Shown: positions 1 to 8,261 of the stretch, piece after piece
Layout: each line of letters starts with the position of its first letter
Numbering within the stretch: the stretch's first letter is position 1
DNA from: Longimonas sp046498435
GTDB lineage: Bacteria > Bacteroidota > Rhodothermia > Rhodothermales > Salinibacteraceae
Direction: 5' to 3'
Length of the DNA stretch: 12,428 nt
Assembly (NCBI RefSeq): GCF_046498435.1
Contig: NZ_JAWOAR010000033.1
Coordinates: forward strand, 1-12,428
Program-made: the position numbers and the translations under genes
The notes under the pieces: model-generated
Databases searched by the model: none
What the model was told of the DNA's origin: nothing
What the model saw: only the letters and a program-made list of their open reading frames with translations

Positions 1-3
1 GCC

Positions 4-3000
4 ATGATGCGTTTTGCTACGCTTACGTCCATTGTACGTGAGATGCTGCTCGCTGCATCGCTTACTCCGATCTGCCGGCCTCGTTTTGAGATGCTGTGGG
101 CTGGCGCACGGTATGCCTGGGTAGTGAGCCTTGCGCTTTTGTTTGCCACGGCTGGGCTCGCCCCAGCGGCATCGGCCCAGACCGTGTACCACGTTACCGA
201 AGACGGCACGGGCGACGGCTCGTCGTGGAGCAACGCCACCTCGCTGTCGGATGCGTTAAGCAGTGCCACGGGCAGCGATGCGATCGTCATTGCTGAAGGG
301 CGCTATCTGCCCACGGATGATGCCTCGGACCCTGACGCTCGATTCGAGATTACGGGTGCGCAAGACGGCCTTGCTGTGTATGGCGGATGGAGCGGCACGG
401 AGACGTTCACAGGCATCGCAGATGTCGAAAGTCAACTCGACAGCCGCGACCTGGAGGCGAATCCAACCGTGCTCTCGGGCGATATCGACAACAACGACGC
501 CACCAACGGCGACGGCATCACCGAAACCGCCAGTGACATTAGCGGAAGCAACAGCAACACGGTGCTCTACCTGGACGGCAGTTCGGGCGGCACCATCACG
601 TCCAGCACAGTGGTAGACGGGGTGACGCTAACGGGGGGACAGATTCCTGACGGCGAATCGTTAGGTGATCCTTCTCCTGTGGATTCTGGAGGTGGGGTCT
701 ATTGCAACGGGGAGGAGAACGGAAACGAATGCAGCCCGACCTTCCGAAATGTCGACTTTACAGGAAACAAGTCTGGGTTTGGTGGCGGTCTTTACAATAG
801 CTCCCAAAACGGCGGCACCAGCCGCCCCACGCTAAAGCGCGTTCGTTTTCATGGGAACGACGCTACAGAATCGGGATTTGGGGCGGGCGGCGGAATTTTT
901 ACTGCATCAGATAATGAGGGCACAGGAAGCATTACACTCACCGAGGCACGCTTCACGGAGAACAGCGCTGGAGACGGCGGCGCCGTGTACATTTCCGTGA
1001 GTGATCCGGATACTGATGTGCACCTCACGATCACCCAATCCGTTTTTGCGGAGAATGACGCCTCTGATGGAGGAGCCATCTATAGCTCCGCAAGGGCCAG
1101 CGCTGTCCTGTCTTCGACTATTACCAACTCTGTATTTGCCAACAACGCAGCAGAACAAGAGGGGGGAGCCATAATAAACAGATCTGACGACGATGGACCT
1201 GGAACAGCCGATCTGCAGGTTATAAACACCTTATTTACAGGTAATGAGGCGACGGACAATAACCTCGGTATAGGAGGAGCCGTTTACACCACGGACCACA
1301 CGCCCGACGAACGTATCGTATTTACAAATAGCACATTCGTTGACAACACAGGATTAGACGGAGCAGCTGTTTACGCGTCTGGAGCCAGATTGGAAGACCC
1401 CGCTACCGTAGAGTTTTCCAACAGCATTGTGTGGGGCAACACGGCATCCGGCGACCCAGGACTGTCGATTGAAACAGACATTTCAGAAACGACATTTCGC
1501 GCCAATCTTGTAGAGGATGGCGTAAATGGTCCGCGTGTTGGCGGCTCAGGGGATATCATCGATGACGGGGGCAACCTGAGTGAACGGCCCCAGTTTGCGG
1601 ATATTGATGCTCCTGCTGGCGCAGACCAAACGTTTGCCACCGGCGATGACGGACTACGCCTTCAGTTCAACTCTCCGGCCGTAGATGCGGGCGACGACAC
1701 CGCACTGCCCGATAGCATCACGACCGACCTGGTAGGCAACGAACGCATCCAGGATGGCAATGAAGATGGCACGACGGCCGCCTCTCTCGGGCCCTACGAG
1801 GAGGCGGTGCCAGGGGCGAGCCTGCGTCTGTCGTCGGAGCCAGCGGCAAAAACCGCCCGCTTCACGCTGACCAACGTGGGCAATGCGGGCGTTACCGGCG
1901 CTGAGGTCGACCTCGGGCTTCCCGCGGGCGTGTCGGCCTCGTCGCCCAGCGGCGCGGGCACCGTCAGCAGTGGCACGTGGACCGTCGATGTGCCCGCCGA
2001 TGACTCGGTTTCGGTGACCGTGTCGCTCACCCGCGATGAAAGCGCCAGCGACGGGCTGCTGACCCCGACTGCCCAACTTGACATCGATAGCTACACGGTT
2101 AGTGAGGGTGGCACCGACTCCACGCGGCCCGAAGACGCTGAGGCCGATTGGCCGCTGCTTGAGCCGCCCTACGGTTCGGGCACCGCGCTCGCATTTGACC
2201 GCAGCAACGAGACCTATCTGCAGGCGGATGCAGTGAGCAGTGCACTGGCCGATGAAGCCTTTACCATGGAAGCCTGGGTGCGCCCCACCGGCACCAACGA
2301 CCAGGCTGAAGGCGTGCTCTCGCTCCACGACGCCGATGGCAACGTGCGAAATGTGCTCTTCTACGAGCATGAGGGCACCGGTAGCACCAGCACTGGGCGC
2401 TTTCGCTACGACGACCCCGATAGCGGCTCCACCTATAGCAGCGATGCCTTTGCGGCCGGAGAGTGGCACCACGTCGCCGTGGTCGTCCGCGATGACGATA
2501 CTGGCGCGCTCTACGTCAACGGCACCGAAGAGGCGACCTTTACCACCAGCACGCGCCCCGCCTCCGACGGGCAGTTTACCATCGGGCAGGCCTGGAGCGA
2601 CGACACCGCCAGCAATTTCTTGGGCGGATCTGTCGATGAGGTGCGCCTGTGGAGCACAGCGCGCACCGCCGAGGAACTGCGCACCACCCAACACGAAACT
2701 GTTGACACCATACAGCCCGACCTGGCCGCCTACTATCGCTTTGACGCTGCGCAGTCGGACCAGCGCCGAGACGCAGATTTCTCGGGCACCACCGCCTACG
2801 ACCTGGCCCGCGGACGCAATGCCACGCACGTGAACGACCCGCAGTGGACCGGGAACAGTGCGCCGCTCGGGCAGGAAAGCGTGGTTGTGGCGGCCGACGA
2901 AACCGCGTCGATTGGTCCCGCCGATGCACAACTCACCGTGACCAGCACCGAGGCGCGCACGACGCTCTACCGCTACGGCGACCCCAGTGCTGAGGTCTTC

Positions 3001-6000
3001 ACGAGCGAGGCGGTGCCTTTCCCGAACAACGAGCGCACCAACGTGGTGTGGGGCGCGGCGCCCACGGGCGCTGCCGACCTGGAGCTGGCGTATGACAACG
3101 TCACCGTGCCCAACGAGTCCGAGGTCGGGCTGGGCGCGCGGCGCTCGCCCGCTGATCCGTGGCAGGTGCGCCCCGAAGATCTCGATGGAGGGTCGGTTAC
3201 GGTTTCCGATCTGGAGGCCCCCGGCGAGTTGACCCTGTACGACAACCGCCCGCGCGTCCTCTACGTGGATGAAAGTGCGTCGGGAGCGGGCAACGGTTCG
3301 TCGTGGGACGATGCCTACCCCAAACTGGCTACCGCCCTCCGTCTGGCGACAGCAAATGACATGATCGTGGTCGCTGAAGGGCGCTACCTACCCACGGATG
3401 ACGCCACTGACCCCGATGCCACGTTCGAAATCGATGGCGCGAAAAACGGGCTTGCCGTCTACGGCGGCTGGGCGGGCACCGAGTCGTTCGAGGGGCCCGA
3501 TGATGTGGAGAGCCAGCTCGACACGCGTGACATCGACGCCAACCCGGTGGTCCTTTCCGGCGACATCGACGACAATGACACGACCACCGACGGCGTCACT
3601 GAAACCGCCAGCGACATCAGCGGCACGAACAGCCACACGGTATTGCACCTGGACGGGGCCACCAGCAGCCCGATCACCGACGCCACCGTGCTGGATGGAC
3701 TTGTGATCACCGGTGGGCAGGCCAACGGCGATTCGGGGAGTGCCGCAGACAAGGGCGGCGGCGCGTATTGCGACGGTGCAGGCACGGGCAGCGAATGCAG
3801 TCCCACCCTGGAAAACCTCACGTTTGCAGGCAACACCGCCTCCGATTCGGGAGGTGCACTACTGAACAGTGGAACAAGCAGCGGGGTGAGTAGCCCACGC
3901 ATTACAAACACTGCCTTTACGGGGAATCAGTCCGGCGGCGGGGGCGGCGCACTGCTGAACGACGGCAGCGATGATGGCACAAGCAGCCCGCCGTTGACCA
4001 ATGTCACCTTTACAGACAACCTCTCTGAAGACGACGGGGGCGCAATCTACAGCGCGGCTCGTACGAACGGGACCAGCCAGCTCGAAATCACGGATGCGGT
4101 GTTCGCCGACAACACTGCGCGCGCAGGGGGCGGGGCTATCTACAGCGACGGCGATTCGGGAGGCAGCGTACGGCTACGCATCGACCAGGCGCGCTTTACG
4201 TCGAATGCTGCGGATCGCGGCTCCACGTCCCTTGCCAACAGTGGCGGTGCGCTCTACATCAGGGGCGACGATGCAACGCTTGAGATCACCGCAGCGGCCT
4301 TCCACGACAACTACGTAGTCAGCGGCCCTGGCGGGGCCGTTCGCATGTTCTGGTCGGAGAGCAGCACCGGACATCTCCAGATGGATCGCGTCACATTTGC
4401 TGGAAATTCGGCGAACGGTGGAGGCGCTCTTTCCACCTCCCTCGGTAGCAATACCGATTTCGATATTCAAAATGCTGCCTTCACAAGCAACGAGGCTGTT
4501 TCCACAGGGGGCGCCGTCACGTTCAGCGCAGGTGGAAGCAACGCGAGCGCTACGGTAACAATTGCAAACGCCCTTTTTGCAGACAACACGGCTAGCAATC
4601 CCGATGGGGAATCGTTGGGAGGCGCTATTCGAAGCAACACGTCTGAAGAAGGCACAGTCAACATCGACTTCATCAACACCACCTTCGCGACCAACAGCGC
4701 CGATAGGGGCGGGGCGTTGTATGCCCGGCGCGCAGATGCAAGCGATGACGAACCCCCATTTTATGAGGAACCAGGTGGGCCCAACGAGGTCACGCTTACC
4801 AACAGCATCCTCTGGGGAAATACCGCTTCCACCAGCGGCGGTGCTACCTATAACGAGGGCGGCACTGTCACTCTGGGATACACGCTCATTGAGGGCGGCG
4901 TCAACGGTCCAAACACCGGCGGCGATGAAAACGAGGACAACGGCGATACCCTCGATGCCGACCCCCTGTTTGCCGATGCGACCCGCCCCCGGGGCCCCGA
5001 CGACTCGCTCCGCACCGTTGACGATGGCCTGCGCCTCCAACCCGGCTCGCCCGCGCTTAACGCCGGCGACACCAGCGCACTGCCCGCTGACATGGACACC
5101 GACCTGTTGGGCGAAGACCGGGTGCAGGGCGGCACCGTGAGCTTGGGCGCTTACGAACGTTCGCTCTACGACGGGCCCGTCTACCACGTCGATGCCGACG
5201 CCTCGGGCACCGGCGATGGCTCTTCGTTCGACCTGGCCCTGCCGGATCTGCAAACTGCCCTTGACGCGGCCACCGGCGACGATGTGATCGTGGTGGCCGG
5301 CGGGCGGTACCTGCCAACGGACGATGCCTCCGACCGCGACGCGCGCTTTGAAATCAGCGGGTCCCAGGACGGCCTTGCCATCTACGGCGGGTGGACTGGC
5401 ACGGAGACGTTCACTGATGTATCCGACGTGGAGAGCCAACTCGACAGCCGCGACCTGCGCGCGAACCGCACCGTGCTCTCCGGCGACATCAACGACAACG
5501 ACGACACTAACAGCGATGGCGTGACGGAAACCACCGAAGACATTGACGGCGCTACGGATGTCGCCGATGGAGAAAACAGCTATACCGTGCTCTACCTCGA
5601 CGGCGCCACGGGCGGCAACACAATCACGACCGATACCGTGCTCGACGGGCTGACCATTACCGGAGGGCAGGCCAGTACGAGCGGAGACCCTGCGTCCCTA
5701 TCGGGCGGCGGCATCTTTTGCGACGGAAACAACCGCGATGCAACAAGCGCATGCAGCCCAACGATTGCCAACTCTGTCTTTGCGGGCAACTATGCTTATA
5801 CGTTTGGAGGAGGCTTGTATAATGATGGGCAATTCGGCACCAGCAGTCCGCACATTGCCAACACAGCCTTCACCCACAACGCGTCCGACCTTTCCGGCGG
5901 TGCGATTTCCAACGATGGCACCCGAGGCGGCACGGCCAGCCCGCAGATCGAAACCGCGGTGTTCGCCAACAATGCAGCCTACTTCGAGGGCGGCGCGATG

Positions 6001-7653
6001 TATAACTACGGCGGTGATACCACCGTGGAAGGCGGAACGAGTAGTCCCACCATCACAAACACGGTGTTCGTCAACAACACCGCCAATAGTGGAGGCGCCA
6101 TATACAGCATTGGGCAGGCGGGCGTAAGCAGCCCCCAGATCACAAATTCTACGTTCACGGGGAATTATGCCGACCGCGAGGGCGGGGCGCTCCTGAACTT
6201 TGGTGATGACGGCACCAGCACGCCGGTGCTTACCAACAGCATCCTATGGGGGAACGAGGCCGATATCAACGAGAAGCGAGACGGCGGCGAGATACGCAAC
6301 AACAGCGCCTCGGCTACCCTGCAGTACACGCTCATTGAGGGCGGGGTGAATGGAGACGGCGTTGGGGGCGATCCCAACACCGACGACGGCGGTAACCTCG
6401 ATGCCGATCCGCAGTTTGTGGATGCGAGCAATCCGCCCGGCGATGACGACCGCTTCGGCACCGACGACGACGGGCTGCGCCTGGGCGCGGGCTCTCCGGC
6501 ACTGGCCCGTGGCACCTATGCTCCGTTTGCAACTGACGGCGTAGCGAGCACCCTCTCCACTGATCTCGCGGGCCGCGATCGCATCTTTGGCGCCCGCCCC
6601 GACCTCGGGGCCTACGAACGCACTGAGGTCGAAACCACCGACACAGACATTGCCGACGCCAGCGGGCTGCTCGGCTACCTGGATCCGAATGGATTCGAGG
6701 GGCTCGTGCTGCTACGCGACAACGACGCCACCGACGGCAGCCTCACGCTCACCCGCAGCGATACCGCGCCCAGCGATCCCGGCGGCGAGCTGCCCGATAA
6801 CGTCGCGCCCTTCACCTGGACGGTAGAGGCCACCGATCTCGACGCCGATCCCACGTACGACCTGGTCGTGGAAACCGGTTCTATCGGAGGCATTGGCGAC
6901 TTCGACGCGCTCCAGCTCTACAAGTCCGACGATGGCGGCACCACCTGGAACCGGGTCGATAACCTGGGCGGCACAATCGTTCGCGACGCCGACCGGAGCG
7001 TTGTGGCCGTGCAAGACCTGACGGGCTTTAGCCAGTTTGCCCTTGCCAGTAGCGAGGCCGACAATCCGCTGCCGGTTGAACTGGCTCAGATGGAAGCCAC
7101 TTACGACGGGGGCGATCGTGAGCGTGTAACCGTTGAGTGGGAAACCCGCTCCGAGACGGATAATGCCGGTTTCGAAGTACAGCGCCGGGTCGCTGATGTC
7201 GCAGACAATTCGGGCGACTGGAAGACACTCACCACCCTCAACGGTGCCGGTACCACCGACGAGCCGCAGTCCTACCGTTTCGAAGACACGGACCTGCCCT
7301 ACGCTGCCGATAGCCTGCGCTACCGCCTGCGTCAGCTCGACGCCGATGGCGACGCCACGCTTAGCGATCCGGTGACCGTAGCCCGAAATGTCGACCAGGC
7401 CGAGCTGCTACCCACCTACCCCAACCCGGCGCGCTCACAGGCCACAATCCGATACGCCGTGCCCGAGCGGCAGGAGGTGCGCATTGAACTCTACGACGTG
7501 CTGGGACGCCGCGTGCAAACGGTCGTTGACGATCGCGCAGAGGGGCGCACCGAACAGACGATTGACGTGAGCGACCTGGCCAGCGGCACCTACTTCCTGC
7601 GGATGCAGACCGAGGGCCACACCGAAACCCAGCGCATCACCGTTGTGCGGTAG
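4..7653 (+). CDS. Giant secreted beta-helix (Pmp-repeat/choice-of-anchor Q) protein with LamG-like and T9SS type A sorting domains
   Basis: Predicted exported surface protein, 2549 residues in this frame. Order: N-terminal leader ending in a signal peptide (cleavage after about residue 58); beta-helix block 1 (61-599); a beta-sandwich-like stretch (about 604-699); LamG/concanavalin-like domain (726-918); a second sandwich-like stretch to about 1084; block 2 (1085-1719); block 3 (1726-2206); a linker; an Fn3-like segment (about 2356-2460); and a T9SS type A sorting domain (about 2472-2549). The blocks carry repeated FxxN...GGA(I/V/L)Y coils, as in chlamydial Pmp proteins, and each ends in a choice-of-anchor-Q-like module (SI(L/V)WGN, then GSPAL-like, then LGxYE). 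Family knowledge: such CTD proteins are exported by Sec, then moved across the outer membrane by T9SS and anchored or released. Adhesion or glycan binding is inferred. No catalytic residues are recognisable. The start is uncertain because the frame is open at the window edge; ATG at 4, 43 or 91 are possible, and 91 gives the neatest signal peptide. Confidence 0.93.
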   Translation: MMRFATLTSIVREMLLAASLTPICRPRFEMLWAGARYAWVVSLALLFATAGLAPAASAQTVYHVTEDGTGDGSSWSNATSLSDALSSATGSDAIVIAEGRYLPTDDASDPDARFEITGAQDGLAVYGGWSGTETFTGIADVESQLDSRDLEANPTVLSGDIDNNDATNGDGITETASDISGSNSNTVLYLDGSSGGTITSSTVVDGVTLTGGQIPDGESLGDPSPVDSGGGVYCNGEENGNECSPTFRNVDFTGNKSGFGGGLYNSSQNGGTSRPTLKRVRFHGNDATESGFGAGGGIFTASDNEGTGSITLTEARFTENSAGDGGAVYISVSDPDTDVHLTITQSVFAENDASDGGAIYSSARASAVLSSTITNSVFANNAAEQEGGAIINRSDDDGPGTADLQVINTLFTGNEATDNNLGIGGAVYTTDHTPDERIVFTNSTFVDNTGLDGAAVYASGARLEDPATVEFSNSIVWGNTASGDPGLSIETDISETTFRANLVEDGVNGPRVGGSGDIIDDGGNLSERPQFADIDAPAGADQTFATGDDGLRLQFNSPAVDAGDDTALPDSITTDLVGNERIQDGNEDGTTAASLGPYEEAVPGASLRLSSEPAAKTARFTLTNVGNAGVTGAEVDLGLPAGVSASSPSGAGTVSSGTWTVDVPADDSVSVTVSLTRDESASDGLLTPTAQLDIDSYTVSEGGTDSTRPEDAEADWPLLEPPYGSGTALAFDRSNETYLQADAVSSALADEAFTMEAWVRPTGTNDQAEGVLSLHDADGNVRNVLFYEHEGTGSTSTGRFRYDDPDSGSTYSSDAFAAGEWHHVAVVVRDDDTGALYVNGTEEATFTTSTRPASDGQFTIGQAWSDDTASNFLGGSVDEVRLWSTARTAEELRTTQHETVDTIQPDLAAYYRFDAAQSDQRRDADFSGTTAYDLARGRNATHVNDPQWTGNSAPLGQESVVVAADETASIGPADAQLTVTSTEARTTLYRYGDPSAEVFTSEAVPFPNNERTNVVWGAAPTGAADLELAYDNVTVPNESEVGLGARRSPADPWQVRPEDLDGGSVTVSDLEAPGELTLYDNRPRVLYVDESASGAGNGSSWDDAYPKLATALRLATANDMIVVAEGRYLPTDDATDPDATFEIDGAKNGLAVYGGWAGTESFEGPDDVESQLDTRDIDANPVVLSGDIDDNDTTTDGVTETASDISGTNSHTVLHLDGATSSPITDATVLDGLVITGGQANGDSGSAADKGGGAYCDGAGTGSECSPTLENLTFAGNTASDSGGALLNSGTSSGVSSPRITNTAFTGNQSGGGGGALLNDGSDDGTSSPPLTNVTFTDNLSEDDGGAIYSAARTNGTSQLEITDAVFADNTARAGGGAIYSDGDSGGSVRLRIDQARFTSNAADRGSTSLANSGGALYIRGDDATLEITAAAFHDNYVVSGPGGAVRMFWSESSTGHLQMDRVTFAGNSANGGGALSTSLGSNTDFDIQNAAFTSNEAVSTGGAVTFSAGGSNASATVTIANALFADNTASNPDGESLGGAIRSNTSEEGTVNIDFINTTFATNSADRGGALYARRADASDDEPPFYEEPGGPNEVTLTNSILWGNTASTSGGATYNEGGTVTLGYTLIEGGVNGPNTGGDENEDNGDTLDADPLFADATRPRGPDDSLRTVDDGLRLQPGSPALNAGDTSALPADMDTDLLGEDRVQGGTVSLGAYERSLYDGPVYHVDADASGTGDGSSFDLALPDLQTALDAATGDDVIVVAGGRYLPTDDASDRDARFEISGSQDGLAIYGGWTGTETFTDVSDVESQLDSRDLRANRTVLSGDINDNDDTNSDGVTETTEDIDGATDVADGENSYTVLYLDGATGGNTITTDTVLDGLTITGGQASTSGDPASLSGGGIFCDGNNRDATSACSPTIANSVFAGNYAYTFGGGLYNDGQFGTSSPHIANTAFTHNASDLSGGAISNDGTRGGTASPQIETAVFANNAAYFEGGAMYNYGGDTTVEGGTSSPTITNTVFVNNTANSGGAIYSIGQAGVSSPQITNSTFTGNYADREGGALLNFGDDGTSTPVLTNSILWGNEADINEKRDGGEIRNNSASATLQYTLIEGGVNGDGVGGDPNTDDGGNLDADPQFVDASNPPGDDDRFGTDDDGLRLGAGSPALARGTYAPFATDGVASTLSTDLAGRDRIFGARPDLGAYERTEVETTDTDIADASGLLGYLDPNGFEGLVLLRDNDATDGSLTLTRSDTAPSDPGGELPDNVAPFTWTVEATDLDADPTYDLVVETGSIGGIGDFDALQLYKSDDGGTTWNRVDNLGGTIVRDADRSVVAVQDLTGFSQFALASSEADNPLPVELAQMEATYDGGDRERVTVEWETRSETDNAGFEVQRRVADVADNSGDWKTLTTLNGAGTTDEPQSYRFEDTDLPYAADSLRYRLRQLDADGDATLSDPVTVARNVDQAELLPTYPNPARSQATIRYAVPERQEVRIELYDVLGRRVQTVVDDRAEGRTEQTIDVSDLASGTYFLRMQTEGHTETQRITVVR
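91..177 (+). other. Predicted Sec signal peptide of the giant surface protein
   Basis: Translation from the ATG at 91 gives an arginine-containing n-region, a hydrophobic core (VVSLALLFATAGL) and a signal peptidase I-type site APAASA before QTVYHV. That is 29 residues, a normal length. From the upstream ATGs at 4 or 43 the leader would be 58 or 45 residues, with additional arginines. This favours 91 as the working start, but the upstream region is not in the window. Confidence 0.7.
184..1800 (+). repeat. Beta-helix block 1 of the giant protein (7 coils)
   Basis: Residues 61-599. The block opens with a conserved segment of about 150 residues (VYHV, GDGSSW, GRYLPTDD, VYGGW, VESQLDSRDL, VLSGDI, LTGGQ) that recurs in blocks 2 and 3. 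A cysteine pair follows (C234, C243), then seven coils of FxxN...GG/GA type (for example FTGNKSGFGGGLY and FAENDASDGGAIY). The end module contains NSIVWGN, NSPAVDAGD and LGPYE. The coil part (about 640-1500) is clearly less GC-rich than the rest of the gene. Confidence 0.85.
2179..2757 (+). other. LamG/concanavalin A-like lectin domain within the giant protein
   Basis: Residues 726-918. Typical LamG-like landmarks are visible in order: ALAFDRSNETYLQ, FTMEAWVRPT, GEWHHVAVVV, GALYVNGTEEA, FTIGQAW, GSVDEVRLWSTART and AAYYRFD. Family knowledge: these beta-sandwich folds often bind carbohydrate and are common accessory domains of T9SS and adhesin proteins. This domain occurs once, between blocks 1 and 2; the short junction between blocks 2 and 3 has none. 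A specific ligand cannot be named. Confidence 0.85.
3256..5160 (+). repeat. Beta-helix block 2 of the giant protein (10 coils)
   Basis: Residues 1085-1719, the longest of the three blocks. It has the same opening segment as block 1 (GNGSSW, GRYLPTDD, VYGGW, VESQLDTRD, VLSGDI, ITGGQ) and a cysteine pair C1256/C1265. Ten FxxN...GGA coils follow, then the end module (NSILWGN, LIEGGVNGP, DADPLFAD, GSPALNAGDTSALP, LGAYE). Block 3 begins six residues later. Confidence 0.85.
5179..6621 (+). repeat. Beta-helix block 3 of the giant protein (5 coils)
   Basis: Residues 1726-2206, the shortest block. The opening segment matches blocks 1 and 2 closely (VYHVDAD, GDGSSF, GRYLPTDDASD, IYGGW, VESQLDSRDL, VLSGDI, ITGGQ). 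It has a cysteine pair C1906/C1917, five coils, and an end module with NSILWGN, LIEGGVNGDGVGG, DADPQFVD, GSPAL and LGAYE. The residues TDVADGENS are inserted before YTVLYLDG, relative to the other blocks. Confidence 0.85.
7417..7650 (+). other. T9SS type A C-terminal sorting domain of the giant protein
   Basis: Residues about 2472-2549. Hallmarks are YPNPARSQATIRY, then VRIELYDVLGRRV, then LASGTYFLRM and a C-terminal QRITVV strand. Family knowledge: this beta-sandwich is recognised by the T9SS translocon and often cleaved on export. The match is strong, and it implies that a T9SS machinery is encoded elsewhere in the genome. Confidence 0.93.
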
Positions 7654-7990
7654 CAGCGGGCGGTACCAGAGATATAGCCGGACGCCCTCTGGGTGGGAAG
7701 TCGCGAAACACGTACCAGGGAGGAAGGAACCACCGGACACCCTCATGAAGTCCCTCTCAGAGGAGGAGGAGGATGTAGGGGGAGGGATCCCGTGTGCTCA
7801 AACGACCCAAACAATCACGCGTGAGACAGCACGACTGCTCTGTCAACCCTCATTTTGATAGTTGCCCTGGCATCAGCCCCCAACGAAGCGTGTCATGGTG
7901 AGCAGAGGCCGACGCAGGAGCCCCGACCGCTGTCGAGGGGAGCCATCTCCCTGGCGTTCAGCGCTGTTTCTTCGCCTGGGATCAGCACCG

Positions 7991-8025
7991 CCCCCAACCG
8001 TCATCCTGAACTTGATTCAGGATCC
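7991..8025. repeat. Palindromic intergenic repeat, copy 1
   Basis: The leader CCCCCAACCGTCAT is followed by an inverted repeat, ATCCTGAA (8003-8010) and TTCAGGAT (8016-8023), with a 5-nt loop. The same leader and stem recur at 8221-8261. It resembles REP-like dispersed palindromes found in many bacterial intergenic regions. Confidence 0.7.
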
Positions 8026-8109
8026 AGTCTACCGTTGTGCCACAGGTCAATGGTTGGGTTGCTCACGCGAATGAATGTCATGGAAGTCCACAAAAGTCCC
8101 CGAATCAGC

Positions 8110-8127
8110 TCCCGACGGCTGTCGGGA
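8110..8127. repeat. Short hairpin, TCCCGAC/GTCGGGA
   Basis: Perfect 7-bp inverted repeat with loop GGCT (8117-8120). The core GACGGCTGTCG matches 7925-7935 at 10 of 11 bases; that copy pairs only with a bulged A. No T-tract follows, so it is not a convincing terminator. Confidence 0.5.
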
Positions 8128-8220
8128 TGGTCCAAGATGACTATAACGTGGGAGCCCATACGTTACCCCATAAATTATCTGTGACAACGGGTTGTGCTAT
8201 AGGTTCAGAAGTCGCACAGC

Positions 8221-8261
8221 CCCCCAACGCCCGTCATCCAGATCCTGAATCGAGTTCAGGA
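8221..8261. repeat. Palindromic intergenic repeat, copy 2
   Basis: The leader CCCCCAACGCCCGTCAT precedes a hairpin of TCCTGAA (8243-8249) and TTCAGGA (8255-8261) with a 5-nt loop. Arms and leader are shared with copy 1, but a short CCAGA insertion separates leader and stem and the loop sequence differs. Confidence 0.7.

Noticed and set aside
1654..2931. 425-codon open frame on the minus strand inside the giant gene
   Set aside because: It is antisense to the clear LamG and sandwich coding sequence, lacks family motifs, and is a GC-rich shadow of the real frame.
4174..5439. 421-codon open frame on the minus strand inside block 2 and block 3
   Set aside because: Antisense to conserved beta-helix coding sequence; low-complexity composition and no recognisable motif.
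7666..7692. CCAGAG/CTCTGG stem just after the giant gene as its terminator
   Set aside because: A 6-bp stem with a 15-nt loop and no T-tract; not convincing.
7643..7858. 71-codon open frame overlapping the end of the giant gene
   Set aside because: It overlaps the true stop region, has no motif, and translates purine-rich repeat sequence.
7855..8184. 109-codon open frame with an HPELDSGS string
   Set aside because: That string is the usual translation of the TCCTGAA/TTCAGGA palindrome; no domain and no conserved start.
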